Assembly: GCA_022448665.1 (NCBI GenBank)
Contig: JAKUUO010000016.1
Location: 1-36,201, forward strand
Reading direction: 5' to 3'
DNA from: Candidatus Thalassarchaeum betae
Lineage (GTDB): Archaea > Thermoplasmatota > Poseidoniia > Poseidoniales > Thalassarchaeaceae
DNA: 36,201 nucleotides
Position numbers and translations under genes: made by a program
Shown: in pieces, positions 1 to 8,195 of the stretch
Layout of the letters: each line of letters opens with the position of its first letter
Position numbering within the stretch: position 1 is the first letter of the stretch
Notes under the pieces: generated by a model
What the model was told of the DNA's origin: nothing
Databases searched by the model: none
The model's input: the letters and a program-made list of their open reading frames with translations, nothing else

Positions 1-101
1 CCGATGCACTTTCGATTGTCTATCACGAAACCGTAGTTCACCATGGTCCGCCCTCTTTGAGGGCGGACAGCCTCACTTAGCACATGAGTCTTCGCTAATT
101 C
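1..101. other. Left-edge non-coding stretch with a hairpin
   Basis: I see no gene in these bases. They lie beyond the 3' end of the TraB-family gene, which runs on the minus strand and stops at 102. The one structured element is a perfect inverted repeat at 46-68, listed separately. A gene starting left of the window cannot be excluded, but the frames I checked contain early stops. Confidence 0.5.
46..68. repeat. Perfect 10-bp stem, 3-nt loop inverted repeat
   Basis: GTCCGCCCTC and GAGGGCGGAC are exact reverse complements separated by TTT. The G+C-rich stem lies about 34 nt past the stop codon of the minus-strand TraB-family gene, so it could be a transcript-end hairpin for that gene or for a gene outside the window. 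No T-tract follows on either strand, so a classical intrinsic terminator is not supported. Confidence 0.6.
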
Positions 102-1289
102 TCAACCGAACACGATTCCGAGGATTCCAGCGGCAGCGATCCAAGTCCCGGCCACCGACCCGAGGTTGCCCAAGGCGGTCACCAGCAGCACCTTGCCGAC
201 ACGATTCTTCCAGAACAGCGAGACCTCGTCGAGGGCCAGGAAGTCCTGTGCGTCCTTGCCAATCGGCGCATCCATCTTGAGTTGGGTGTAACCTGCGACC
301 CAGCCGGCCGCGACGAATGGATTGAGTGAGGTGAGAGGAGACGCCAAGGCTCCGACTATCACTGAAAGCGGGTGACCGCGCGCTATGATGATGCCCAGTC
401 CAGTCAGCCCGGCGTTTACGACCAGCCAGATTTCAGCGCTGCGCCTGAGGTCGCTGAGCTGCCCGGTGTAAGCGAGCCACCCCACCACTGAGAAGAAGAG
501 GATCGGGATGGCTGCGATGAGCAACTTGGGCAGAACAGGCTTCCTTGGCTCCTCATTGAGCTCAGCCAGCCTCGAGGTGCTTTCCATCGCCGGCTCTCCG
601 AGCTGGTGCACGATTCCGTTCAGGTGACCGGCTCCGACAACAGCCAGCACCTTTCCCTTGCCGCGAATCTGCTGCAGTCTGCCAGCGATGAAGGCGTCCC
701 TCTCGTCGATGAGCACCGAGCCGGCACCAGGTGCGACCTCACGTGCTTCCTCCATCAGGTTGCTAAGCATATCAGAGTCCTCTAGCAGTTCCTCCACACT
801 GGCCTCGTCATCATCATCCTCTTGCCAGAGGAAGGCATCCAGGACTCTCCACTTCTCCCTGAGGCCCATCTTTGACCAGGCCCTTCGGAGAGTGATTACG
901 ACGTCCCTGTCAATCAATTCGACCGGGATGGCCGCCTCCTCCGCGGCCTCTATCGCCGCCAGAAGCTCAGCACCGGGCTTCTCACCGGAGGCGACCCCCA
1001 TCCGGCGCTGCTCGGCGGCCAGAGCCGACTGTAGGAGGATCATGTGTGATTTGCCATCGTTAAGGATCTTGAGCAGGTCCTCGTTCTCGAGAGCCTCAGG
1101 CTCGAGGAGGGAGGCTTTCCTAGATTCACACAGCTCGACTGCCACCAAGTCAGGCCCCCAATCCTCGATCTGCTGGCGGACCAGTGCGACTGAGGTGCTG
1201 CTGATATGGGCGGTGCCGACCAGCCTCAGGTCATCGTCGATATCAACGACGTTCTTCACATGGCCCTCCGACCCGGAATCGGAACTCAT
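102..1289 (-). CDS. TraB/PrgY-family membrane protein
   Basis: This 395-aa protein carries an N-terminal TraB domain (about residues 15-235) recognisable from LVGTAHIS near residue 23 and VAVELCESR near residue 49, with VVGAGHLNGI near residue 217. The C-terminal part (about 255-395) is hydrophobic, with several membrane spans, including one around LLIAAIPILFFSVVGWLAY and one at the extreme C-terminus. The TraB family is named for a plasmid pheromone-shutdown protein of Enterococcus; archaeal and eukaryotic homologues are widespread and the domain resembles GumN/TIKI-type metalloproteases. The cellular role in archaea is not established. The start ATG overlaps the folP stop by 4 nt (ATGA), so the two are probably translated from one mRNA. 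A conserved His and Glu in the GTAHIS and VELCE motifs are present, so the active site looks intact. Confidence 0.85.
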   Translation of the reverse strand: MSSDSGSEGHVKNVVDIDDDLRLVGTAHISSTSVALVRQQIEDWGPDLVAVELCESRKASLLEPEALENEDLLKILNDGKSHMILLQSALAAEQRRMGVASGEKPGAELLAAIEAAEEAAIPVELIDRDVVITLRRAWSKMGLREKWRVLDAFLWQEDDDDEASVEELLEDSDMLSNLMEEAREVAPGAGSVLIDERDAFIAGRLQQIRGKGKVLAVVGAGHLNGIVHQLGEPAMESTSRLAELNEEPRKPVLPKLLIAAIPILFFSVVGWLAYTGQLSDLRRSAEIWLVVNAGLTGLGIIIARGHPLSVIVGALASPLTSLNPFVAAGWVAGYTQLKMDAPIGKDAQDFLALDEVSLFWKNRVGKVLLVTALGNLGSVAGTWIAAAGILGIVFG

Positions 1290-2128
1290 TCACTCACCTC
1301 CAGCGCTGACATCGCAGCAAACATATCCGCGTGCTCGGCGACGTCGTGGACCCTGATGACGTCGACGCCCAGAGCGATTGACTTGGCAGCCACACCGAGC
1401 GTGCCCGCCAGTCTCTCGCGAGTGTCTTCCCTGTCGAGCAGGTGGTGGAACATCGTCTTGCGACTGACCCCCCACATCAGAGGCATCTGAGGGTGAGGGA
1501 CGACTCCGCGTCCAGCGGCCAGTAGAGCCAGATTGTGCTCGAGCCCCTTGCCGAACCCTATGCCGGGGTCGGCGATTACCATCTCCGGCGCGACTCCCGC
1601 ATCGAACAGCCTCCGCGCGGCTCCATTCAGCACCCCTCTGACCTCGGCCACGACATCGCCGTACAGGGGGTTGTCCTGCATGTTCTCCGGCAGGCCCTGC
1701 ATGTGCATGATGCACACAGGGCAGCCGCTCTGTGACACAACATCGACCATTCTCGGGTCAGACAGCGCCGAGACGTCATTCACCATGTCGGCACCGGCGT
1801 TCAGAGCCGCCAGAGCGACACCCGCTCTGCGAGTGTCGATGGAGATGCATATGTCCGGGAGGGCGCTTCTGACCGCCTCGACGACCGGAACTACCCTGCG
1901 AACCTCCTCAGAGTGGTTGACAGGGGTGGCTCCCGGGCGGGTCGACTCACCCCCGATGTCGATCCACTCGGCACCATCGCGGACCATGTTAGAGGCCCGT
2001 CTGACGGCTTCTTCGAGCGAAGAGACCCTAGAATCGGCGTGAAACGAGTCAGGAGTCAGGTTCAGAACCCCCATAATCCGGGGTATTCCACCGTTACGGC
2101 GATTCAGCATAGGTCGCCAGTCGGCCAT
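1286..2128 (-). CDS. folP: Dihydropteroate synthase
   Basis: DHPS condenses p-aminobenzoate or an analogue with 6-hydroxymethyl-dihydropterin diphosphate in folate or pterin-cofactor synthesis. The canonical motifs are present in order: MGVLNLTPDSF near the N-terminus, DIGGESTRPGA, SIDTRRAGVALAALNAGAD then NDVSA, ADPGIGFGKG, and GVSRKTM near the C-terminus. I chose the ATG at 2128 (280 aa, reading MADWRPML), which matches the family N-terminus and lies 28 nt from a TATA-like box; an in-frame ATG at 2176 would add 16 unconserved residues and extend across that box. The gene overlaps the following TraB-family gene by 4 nt. It is one of four pterin-related genes in the window. In archaea DHPS homologues may act in either folate or methanopterin-like routes; the strongly bacterial-looking motifs here favour true folate synthesis. 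Confidence 0.93.
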   Translation of the reverse strand: MADWRPMLNRRNGGIPRIMGVLNLTPDSFHADSRVSSLEEAVRRASNMVRDGAEWIDIGGESTRPGATPVNHSEEVRRVVPVVEAVRSALPDICISIDTRRAGVALAALNAGADMVNDVSALSDPRMVDVVSQSGCPVCIMHMQGLPENMQDNPLYGDVVAEVRGVLNGAARRLFDAGVAPEMVIADPGIGFGKGLEHNLALLAAGRGVVPHPQMPLMWGVSRKTMFHHLLDREDTRERLAGTLGVAAKSIALGVDVIRVHDVAEHADMFAAMSALEVSE

Positions 2129-2151
2129 CTCGGTACTCCCACCAGTCGCAT

Positions 2152-2160
2152 GCTTTATGA
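2152..2160. promoter_or_regulatory. Two-sided TATA-like promoter box for folP and the 2184 gene
   Basis: The A/T-rich core (GCTTTATGA) lies in an otherwise G+C-rich gap. Its centre is about 28 nt from the ATG of the plus-strand gene at 2184 and about 28 nt from the minus-strand folP ATG at 2128. That spacing is what is expected for archaeal leaderless promoters in both directions. Assignment is by spacing and composition only. Confidence 0.45.
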
Positions 2161-2183
2161 TGTGACGGAGGGGCAATCATTCG

Positions 2184-2852
2184 ATGGTTCTAGGGGGGGG
2201 CACGCTCGATGAAGCGGCATCCGCATCCGCTCCCGCTGCCGAAGCAGCGGAAATCGATGACGCCCCGACGGCGTACAATCTCGAGATGATGGAGTCGATC
2301 CTGCAGCGTCTGCAGCCTAACGACAGGCATCAGATTCGGGACATGATTTCCGACAGGGGGCGAATGTCCGGCGCTCTGGGTGTCGCCTGCCTGCTGTTCT
2401 GGTGGGTCGCAGTTCACATGGGAGGGGATTCGCTCGACGACCCGGACCTCCCCATCTCGCTAATCGGGGATTTCAGATTCTACCAGCTCAGCCTAGTTGT
2501 CCCCGCACTCATACTCGTCGCCACCATCATGCTGTCCATGGGTAGGGAGAAGGGCCAGGCATCCACCTCCAATGCCGGTGGAGTCCTAGCCGTACTGGCC
2601 ATCTTCTTCATCATCGAGCCGCTTGGTAGGATGACTCTGCAGGGGGACTTGGATGCCCAGATGGCGACCACCGCTTCTGGTAGGCTCGCAATCATCGCCC
2701 TGCTGATTCACTTCTCGACGAAGATGATGATCGACTCACTCCTCCTGGAATGGGTCAGGACTGCGACGATGAACATGGATATCGACTTGTTCCCCAATCA
2801 GCAGGTCTCCGAACTCGAGAGTCATGCTGATGAGGCACCGCCTCTCGGGTGA
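2184..2852 (+). CDS. Hypothetical membrane protein (four predicted TM segments)
   Basis: I do not recognise this 222-aa protein. The first 50 residues are Ala/Glu/Asp-rich and hydrophilic and should be cytoplasmic or disordered. Four hydrophobic segments follow at about 53-72 (ending FWWVAVHMGG), 93-115, 128-148 (containing LAIFFIIEPLG) and 163-186. The short tail is acidic. The ATG at 2184 is 28 nt after a TATA-like box, consistent with a leaderless message. The last 29 nt overlap the next gene (Trm56) in another frame, suggesting translational coupling. No catalytic motif is visible and neighbours give no clear functional hint. Confidence 0.75.
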   Translation: MVLGGGTLDEAASASAPAAEAAEIDDAPTAYNLEMMESILQRLQPNDRHQIRDMISDRGRMSGALGVACLLFWWVAVHMGGDSLDDPDLPISLIGDFRFYQLSLVVPALILVATIMLSMGREKGQASTSNAGGVLAVLAIFFIIEPLGRMTLQGDLDAQMATTASGRLAIIALLIHFSTKMMIDSLLLEWVRTATMNMDIDLFPNQQVSELESHADEAPPLG

Positions 2853-3405
2853 GTGCGTGACAGATGCCGAATCGCCTAGACTCTCCGTGCTCAGGCTGGG
2901 CCACAGACGCCAGCGCGACAAGCGCATCACATCGCATCTCGGGCTCACTGCCCGCGCCTTCGGCGCGGACGAGGTGATTCTGGCTGGAGAGGATGATCCC
3001 TCGGCGCTGGAGACCTGGAACTCCGTCACAGAGAGGTTCGGAGGCCAGTTCGAGTGCCGTTACGAGGCTAAGCCGATGAGCTGGCTTCGAAAATTCTCGA
3101 AGAGCGGGAATATCGTCCACCTGACGATGTACGGCGAACCTTGGAACGAGGCCATTGCAGGGATTCCCACCGACAGCCCTACTGTCGTGGTGGTAGGAGG
3201 GACGAAGGTCCCGGGGGAACTGTTCCGTCTGGCGGACCACAACGTCGCCATCGGCAACCAGCCGCATTCCGAAGTCGCCGCGCTCGCAGTATTCCTCGAG
3301 TCTTGGCTCGGTCCGGTAGACGACTCCAGCAGGTTCACCGGAGGGCAGATCGAGGTCGTTCCGAGCGAGCAGAGGAAGCGGGTTTTGAACCGGGAAGAAG
3401 ACTGA
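2824..3405 (+). CDS. tRNA (cytidine(56)-2'-O)-methyltransferase Trm56
   Basis: Trm56 is an archaeal SPOUT-class enzyme that 2'-O-methylates C56 in the T-loop of tRNA using S-adenosylmethionine. Supporting motifs are VLRLGHRRQRDKRITSHLG near the N-terminus, ARAFGADEVILAG, the loop VVVVGGTKVPGELF, and NVAIGNQPHSEVAALAVFL, which forms the C-terminal trefoil-knot region of the family. At 193 aa the length is typical of the family. The first ATG (2824) and a second in-frame ATG (2830) are both possible; both lie inside the previous gene, giving an overlap of 29 or 23 nt. No separate promoter is evident, so it probably shares the 2184 transcript. Trm56 is absent from bacteria, so this gene is strong evidence for an archaeal genome. 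Confidence 0.88.
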   Translation: MLMRHRLSGECVTDAESPRLSVLRLGHRRQRDKRITSHLGLTARAFGADEVILAGEDDPSALETWNSVTERFGGQFECRYEAKPMSWLRKFSKSGNIVHLTMYGEPWNEAIAGIPTDSPTVVVVGGTKVPGELFRLADHNVAIGNQPHSEVAALAVFLESWLGPVDDSSRFTGGQIEVVPSEQRKRVLNREED

Positions 3406-3445
3406 ACGGTCCTCCGTGAATGGTATTCGCCTGTTTCACTCTCAA

Positions 3446-3454
3446 GGATTAAGA
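3446..3454 (+). promoter_or_regulatory. TATA-like box for carAB
   Basis: GGATTAAGA lies in the 72-nt gap after Trm56, with its centre 28 nt before the ATG at 3478. This spacing fits a leaderless archaeal promoter and supports the ATG at 3478 over the upstream TTG at 3472 or the internal GTG at 3598. Confidence 0.45.
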
Positions 3455-3477
3455 GGGGCACTCCAGCAGGATTGCTG

Positions 3478-4809
3478 ATGTCGGGTGCGTCACCGACCCG
3501 GGGCTTTGTCCCCGGCGATGTCGTACCAGGTGCACAGAACGCGCCTACTTTCACCGATGCTGCCGACCTCCTTCTGGACTCGACCGGGCTCCAGCAGGTG
3601 AGTGGTGCACCGGGCCTTCTGTTGCTCGCAGACGGCACTAGGTACGAGGGAAGGCTGTTCGGCTCCGAGGGAATCGCACAGGGTGAGCTGGTGTTCACCA
3701 CGGGTATGTGCGGCTATCAGGAGAGTATGACCGACCCGTCCTTCGCCGGACAGGTCCTCACATTCACATGGCCGCTGTTGGGAAACTACGGAATCCTCCC
3801 TGGAATCTCCGAGTCAGCGGGCGTGCATCCGCGCGGCATCGTCTGCAGGCAGGTGATGAAGATTCCAGACCACCGCGACTCCGTCGGTAGCGTGCACGAG
3901 TTCCTCGCCGTCCATGGCGTGCCCGGAATCGAAGGCATAGACACCCGTGCGCTCACGCGCAGGGTGCGTGAGCACGGCACCGTGCTGTGCGTCTTCGGGC
4001 CCAAGGAGCGCTCGGGTGAGATGAAGGAGATCCTCTCTGGGATGGCGCCTCCCGATGCCGAGGACCTAGTCGCATCGGTGACCTGCGAGGAGGCGGTGCT
4101 GCTCAATCAGGGCGCTCAAGACGACGTGGGCGAGCCGCTGCCAAGGCTCGCCGCCATCGACTGCGGCATCAAGTACAACATCCTGCGCGAGCTCTGCAGG
4201 CGCTTCGAGGTCGTCTGGTGCCCGGCCTCGCTCGACTTCGACTCCATCGTCTCCGAGTGGCAGCCAGACGCCCTGTTTGCATCGAACGGGCCGGGCGACC
4301 CGGCTCACCCGGGAGACGCCACCTCAGCGCGAGAATCACTTGCAGCAGCGGTGCGCGCGGAAATGCCGGTGATGGGTATCTGCCTCGGACACCAGCTGAT
4401 GGGACTGGCAGCCGGCCTGCGCACCTACAAGCTGCGATACGGCCACAGGGGGGCCAACCAGCCGGTGCTCGACCTGCAGACCGGCAGAGTCCACATCACC
4501 AGCCAGAACCACGGCTACGCCGTGGAGGATCCGGACAAGGGGATGCTGGCCCCGCACCCGAGCGGTGCGCGCTCCGAGATCGGCGAGAACGCGCTCGGAA
4601 CGGACTTCGAGGTGCGCCACATCAACGCCAACGACCGCACCGTCGAGGGCCTCGACCTCGTCGGCAAGCCGGCCTTCACCATCCAGTTCCACCCGGAGGC
4701 CTGTCCCGGGCCGCACGACGCCTCGCCGCTCTTCGACCGCTTCTCAGATATGGTGTCCGAGTATCTGGCGGACGCACAGAGGGCGCTGGTGCGAGGGGGT
4801 GAGCGCTGA
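3478..4809 (+). CDS. carA: Carbamoyl-phosphate synthase small (glutaminase) subunit
   Basis: CarA hydrolyses glutamine and channels ammonia to CarB to make carbamoyl phosphate for pyrimidines and arginine. The N-terminal CPSase domain shows LADGTRYEGRLFG, FTTGMCGYQESMTDPS and GIEGIDTRALTRRVREHGT. The C-terminal class I amidotransferase domain has the nucleophile Cys302 in GICLGHQ and the His405/Glu407 pair in FHPEACPGPHD. Numbering is from the ATG at 3478 (443 aa). About 45 residues precede the usual family start, rich in Gly, Ala and Pro. A GTG at 3598 would give a more typical 403-aa protein, but the TATA-like box at 3446-3454 supports the upstream ATG. The stop overlaps the carB ATG by 1 nt (TGATG), so translation is coupled. 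Confidence 0.95.
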   Translation: MSGASPTRGFVPGDVVPGAQNAPTFTDAADLLLDSTGLQQVSGAPGLLLLADGTRYEGRLFGSEGIAQGELVFTTGMCGYQESMTDPSFAGQVLTFTWPLLGNYGILPGISESAGVHPRGIVCRQVMKIPDHRDSVGSVHEFLAVHGVPGIEGIDTRALTRRVREHGTVLCVFGPKERSGEMKEILSGMAPPDAEDLVASVTCEEAVLLNQGAQDDVGEPLPRLAAIDCGIKYNILRELCRRFEVVWCPASLDFDSIVSEWQPDALFASNGPGDPAHPGDATSARESLAAAVRAEMPVMGICLGHQLMGLAAGLRTYKLRYGHRGANQPVLDLQTGRVHITSQNHGYAVEDPDKGMLAPHPSGARSEIGENALGTDFEVRHINANDRTVEGLDLVGKPAFTIQFHPEACPGPHDASPLFDRFSDMVSEYLADAQRALVRGGER

Positions 4810-7800
4810 TGCCCCGCCGTGACGACCTCAAGAAGGTGGCAATCCTAGGCAGCGGGCCGATACGAATCGGCCAGGCAGCCGAGTTCGATTTCTCCGGCTC
4901 GCAGGCCTGCAGGGCACTGCGAGCCGACGGCTACGAGGTGGTTCTCGTCAACTCCAACCCGGCGACCATTCAGAACGACCCGGAGATGGCCGACCGCATC
5001 TACATCGAGCCGCTGCTGCCCGAGGTCGTCAAGCGCATCATGGAGATAGAGAAGCCGGACGCTCTACTGGCTGGGATGGGCGGGCAGACCGCGCTCAACA
5101 TCGCCGCTGCCCTAGCCCACGACGGCTCGCTCGACGAACTGGGCGTCGAGCTCATCGGTTGCAACCTCACCGCGATCGACGAGGCCGAGGACCGCGACCT
5201 GTTCAAGAAGGTCTGCGAGGAGATCGACCTGCCGGTGTGCAAGGCGATTGCCTGCGACTCGATCGAGCAGGTCCTCGCCTCCGTCGACGAACTGGGCGGC
5301 TTCCCGCTGTTGATACGCCCCGCCTTCACTCTGGGCGGCCTAGGCGGCGGGACGGCCTACAACACAGGTGAACTGGTCGAGATAGCCAGCCAGGGCATCC
5401 TGCACTCGGCGATCGGTCAGGTGCTCATCGAAGAGAGCATACTGGGCTGGCAGGAGCACGAGTACGAGGTGATGCGCGACGGCGCAGACAACGCCATCAT
5501 CGTTTGCACCATGGAGAACCTCGACCCGATGGGCGTCCACACCGGCGAGTCGGTGGTGGTTGCACCCCAGCAGACGCTGTCGGACCGCGACCACCAGATG
5601 CTGCGCGACGCGGCCCTCAAGCTCATCAGGAGGTTGAACATCAGAGGTGGGTGCAACGTGCAGTTCGGAGTTGAGCAGTCGACCGGGGAGTACCGCGTCA
5701 TCGAGGTCAACCCACGGGTTTCGCGCTCGTCCGCACTCGCATCGAAGGCGACGGGCTACCCGATCGCCCGCATAGCCGCGCTCATCGCGGTCGGCTACAC
5801 CCTCGACGAGCTGCCCAACCCGATCACCGGCGAGGGCACGACAGCGGCCTTCGAGCCGACCCTCGACTACTGCGTGGTAAAGATACCGCGCTGGCCCTTC
5901 GACAAGTTCCGCACCGCCGACCGCACCATCGGGACATCGATGAAGTCTACAGGCGAGGTCATGGCCATAGGGCGCTGCTTCGAGGAGGCCTTTCTCAAGG
6001 CGTGGGCGAGCCTCGAGTACGGCCATCCGCACCCGCGGCCGCTGACCATGGCCGACGCCTCGGGAGGCGAGTCGATGGACGAGCGGGCCTTCGAGCCCCT
6101 GCCCGAGGCCCTGCTCGAGGACTGGCTCAGGGTCCCCACCGACAGGCGCATGGGCGCCCTGTTCGAGGCCTTCCGGCGCGGCTACTCGGTCGAGGACGTG
6201 CGCGACATGTCCGGAGGCATCACCCGATGGTTCCTGCACCGCTTCGAGAACATGGCCGCCATCGAGACCGAGATACGGGCGGCTGGCGAGATCGGCCTGC
6301 CGCCCGCCGAGGTGCCCGAGGCCGAGATGAGGCTGTGGAAGGGTGCTGGCTTCACCGACCTGCACATCGCCGATGCTCTGGCCGGCTTCCCCGCAAGCGG
6401 CTTCAAGCAGCTACCGGAGGGAGCCGACGAGTTCGCAGTCACAGCAAGTCGCCACCAACTCGGAATACATCCGGTCTTCCGCATGGTCGACTCGTGCGCA
6501 GCCGAGTTCGCCGCAGTCACCCCATACTACTACACGACCTATGAGGGGGGATCAGTGCCTGGCGGAATCGACTACGTGCCCGGCCTCAACGAGTCACTGA
6601 AACAGAGGATTGTGGTCATCGGCTCGGGACCAATAAGGATAGGCCAGGGAATCGAGTTCGATTACGGCTGCGTCCACGCAGTGGGCGCCATTCGCGACAT
6701 GGGCCACGAGGCCATCATCATCAACAACAACCCGGAGACGGTATCGACCGACTTCGACACCAGCGACAGGCTGTACTTCGACCCGCTGACTCTCGAGTCC
6801 GTGTCCGAGGTGCTGCTCAGGGAGAAGGCGCACGGGATACTGCTGCAATTCGGTGGCCAGACCGCGATCAACCTCGCTCTGCCTCTAGCGGACAACCTAA
6901 CTTACCTCTCCTCGCTCGGGCTCCACCTGAGAATGGAGGGGACCTCGCCGGACGCCGTCGACGAGGCGAGCGACCGAGAGCGCTTCGAGGCCTTCGCCGC
7001 GCGCAACGGCCTGAGGATGCCGCGCGGTTTGACTGCCACCACCCCAGACGAGGTCAGGCAGGCGGCGCACGAGATCGGCTACCCGGTGCTGATCCGACCG
7101 TCCTACGTGCTAGGGGGAAGGGGCATGGAGATACTCTCCAACGACAAGCAGCTCGAGGCCTACATGGAGGAGGCCTACCTCGCCCCCGACCGCCCGCTGC
7201 TCATCGACGAGTACCTCGGGAACGCCACCGAGCTCGACGTCGACGCGGTGTGCGACGGCGAGGAGGTGCTGGTCGGCGCCATAATGGAGCATCTGGAGGA
7301 GGCGGGCATCCACTCAGGGGACTCGACCTGCTTCATCCCGCCGCAGAACGTCCCCGCGCACGTGCTCGCCGAGGTCGAGGACTGGACGAGGCGAATCGGC
7401 ATCGAACTGGGCATCAAGGGCTGCTTCAACATCCAGTACGCCATCCGCGACGAGGTCCTGCACATCCTCGAGGTCAACCCGAGGGGCTCGCGCACCTTCC
7501 CGTTCGTGGCCAAGGCGACCGGCGTGCCGCTGGCCCGGATCGCGGCCAGGCTCGCACTGGGCGATAAGCTCAGCGAGCTCAACGTGCCCGAGCCGCAGAC
7601 CGATGCGGTCTGCGTCAAGGCCCCCGTGTTCCCGTTCATCAAGCTGCGAGGCCTCGACCCCGCCCCAGGTCCCGAGATGAAGTCCACCGGCGAGGTGATG
7701 GGCTCGCACGCGAGGCCTGCCGCGGCCTACCTGAAGGCGAGGCTCGCCACCGAGCTGCCGGTACCCGTCGAGGGAGGGGTCTACATCACCGTCAAGGACG

Positions 7801-8174
7801 GCGACAAGCTGGCCATCATCGACGAGGCCCGCAGGCTGCAGGACATGGGCTTCACCCTCTACGCCACCCGGGGCACCGCCCACGTGCTGCGCGACGTCGG
7901 TGGGCTCGATGTCCAGACCTGCTACAGGATCGCCGAGCGCCGCACGCCCGACGCGCTGGACCTGATGCGCCAGGGCAAGATACACCTCGTCATCAACACC
8001 CCCCGCTCGACGGGAGGGGCGGTGCTCGACGGGAACATGATGCGCAGGCTCGCAGTCGAACTCAACATCCCATTCGTTACGACGATGGCCGGTGCCCACA
8101 TGGAGGTCGAGGCGATTGACGAGGCGATGAAGGGCATGCCCGAACCTAGACTATTGGAAATCGGCTCGTTATAG
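4809..8174 (+). CDS. carB: Carbamoyl-phosphate synthase large subunit
   Basis: CarB uses two ATP molecules, bicarbonate and ammonia from CarA to make carbamoyl phosphate. The 1121-aa protein has the expected duplicated architecture: the first half opens with VAILGSGPIRIGQAAEFDFS and the second half, near residue 600, with IVVIGSGPIRIGQGIEFDYG. Each ATP-grasp unit carries glycine-rich loops (AFTLGGLGGGTAYN; SYVLGGRGMEI) and the EVNPR motif (VIEVNPRVSRSSALASK; ILEVNPRGSRTFPFVAK). The C-terminal MGS-like allosteric domain (about 985-1105) includes LYATRGTAH and VINTPRSTGG. The length is within or slightly above the usual 1050-1120 aa. The start overlaps carA by 1 nt. The gene ends 21 nt from the convergent lysS stop. 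Confidence 0.97.
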   Translation: MPRRDDLKKVAILGSGPIRIGQAAEFDFSGSQACRALRADGYEVVLVNSNPATIQNDPEMADRIYIEPLLPEVVKRIMEIEKPDALLAGMGGQTALNIAAALAHDGSLDELGVELIGCNLTAIDEAEDRDLFKKVCEEIDLPVCKAIACDSIEQVLASVDELGGFPLLIRPAFTLGGLGGGTAYNTGELVEIASQGILHSAIGQVLIEESILGWQEHEYEVMRDGADNAIIVCTMENLDPMGVHTGESVVVAPQQTLSDRDHQMLRDAALKLIRRLNIRGGCNVQFGVEQSTGEYRVIEVNPRVSRSSALASKATGYPIARIAALIAVGYTLDELPNPITGEGTTAAFEPTLDYCVVKIPRWPFDKFRTADRTIGTSMKSTGEVMAIGRCFEEAFLKAWASLEYGHPHPRPLTMADASGGESMDERAFEPLPEALLEDWLRVPTDRRMGALFEAFRRGYSVEDVRDMSGGITRWFLHRFENMAAIETEIRAAGEIGLPPAEVPEAEMRLWKGAGFTDLHIADALAGFPASGFKQLPEGADEFAVTASRHQLGIHPVFRMVDSCAAEFAAVTPYYYTTYEGGSVPGGIDYVPGLNESLKQRIVVIGSGPIRIGQGIEFDYGCVHAVGAIRDMGHEAIIINNNPETVSTDFDTSDRLYFDPLTLESVSEVLLREKAHGILLQFGGQTAINLALPLADNLTYLSSLGLHLRMEGTSPDAVDEASDRERFEAFAARNGLRMPRGLTATTPDEVRQAAHEIGYPVLIRPSYVLGGRGMEILSNDKQLEAYMEEAYLAPDRPLLIDEYLGNATELDVDAVCDGEEVLVGAIMEHLEEAGIHSGDSTCFIPPQNVPAHVLAEVEDWTRRIGIELGIKGCFNIQYAIRDEVLHILEVNPRGSRTFPFVAKATGVPLARIAARLALGDKLSELNVPEPQTDAVCVKAPVFPFIKLRGLDPAPGPEMKSTGEVMGSHARPAAAYLKARLATELPVPVEGGVYITVKDGDKLAIIDEARRLQDMGFTLYATRGTAHVLRDVGGLDVQTCYRIAERRTPDALDLMRQGKIHLVINTPRSTGGAVLDGNMMRRLAVELNIPFVTTMAGAHMEVEAIDEAMKGMPEPRLLEIGSL

Positions 8175-8195
8175 AGGATGAATCTGAATGTTGCC

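Noticed and set aside
658..1356. Plus-strand 232-codon open frame across the TraB and folP genes
   Set aside because: It is antisense to two well-supported genes, its translation is Ser/Arg-rich low-complexity, and no promoter or conserved motif supports it.
5340..6365. Minus-strand 341-codon open frame inside carB
   Set aside because: It is a high-G+C shadow of carB with His/Arg/Val-rich translation; the opposite frame has clear CPSase motifs throughout.
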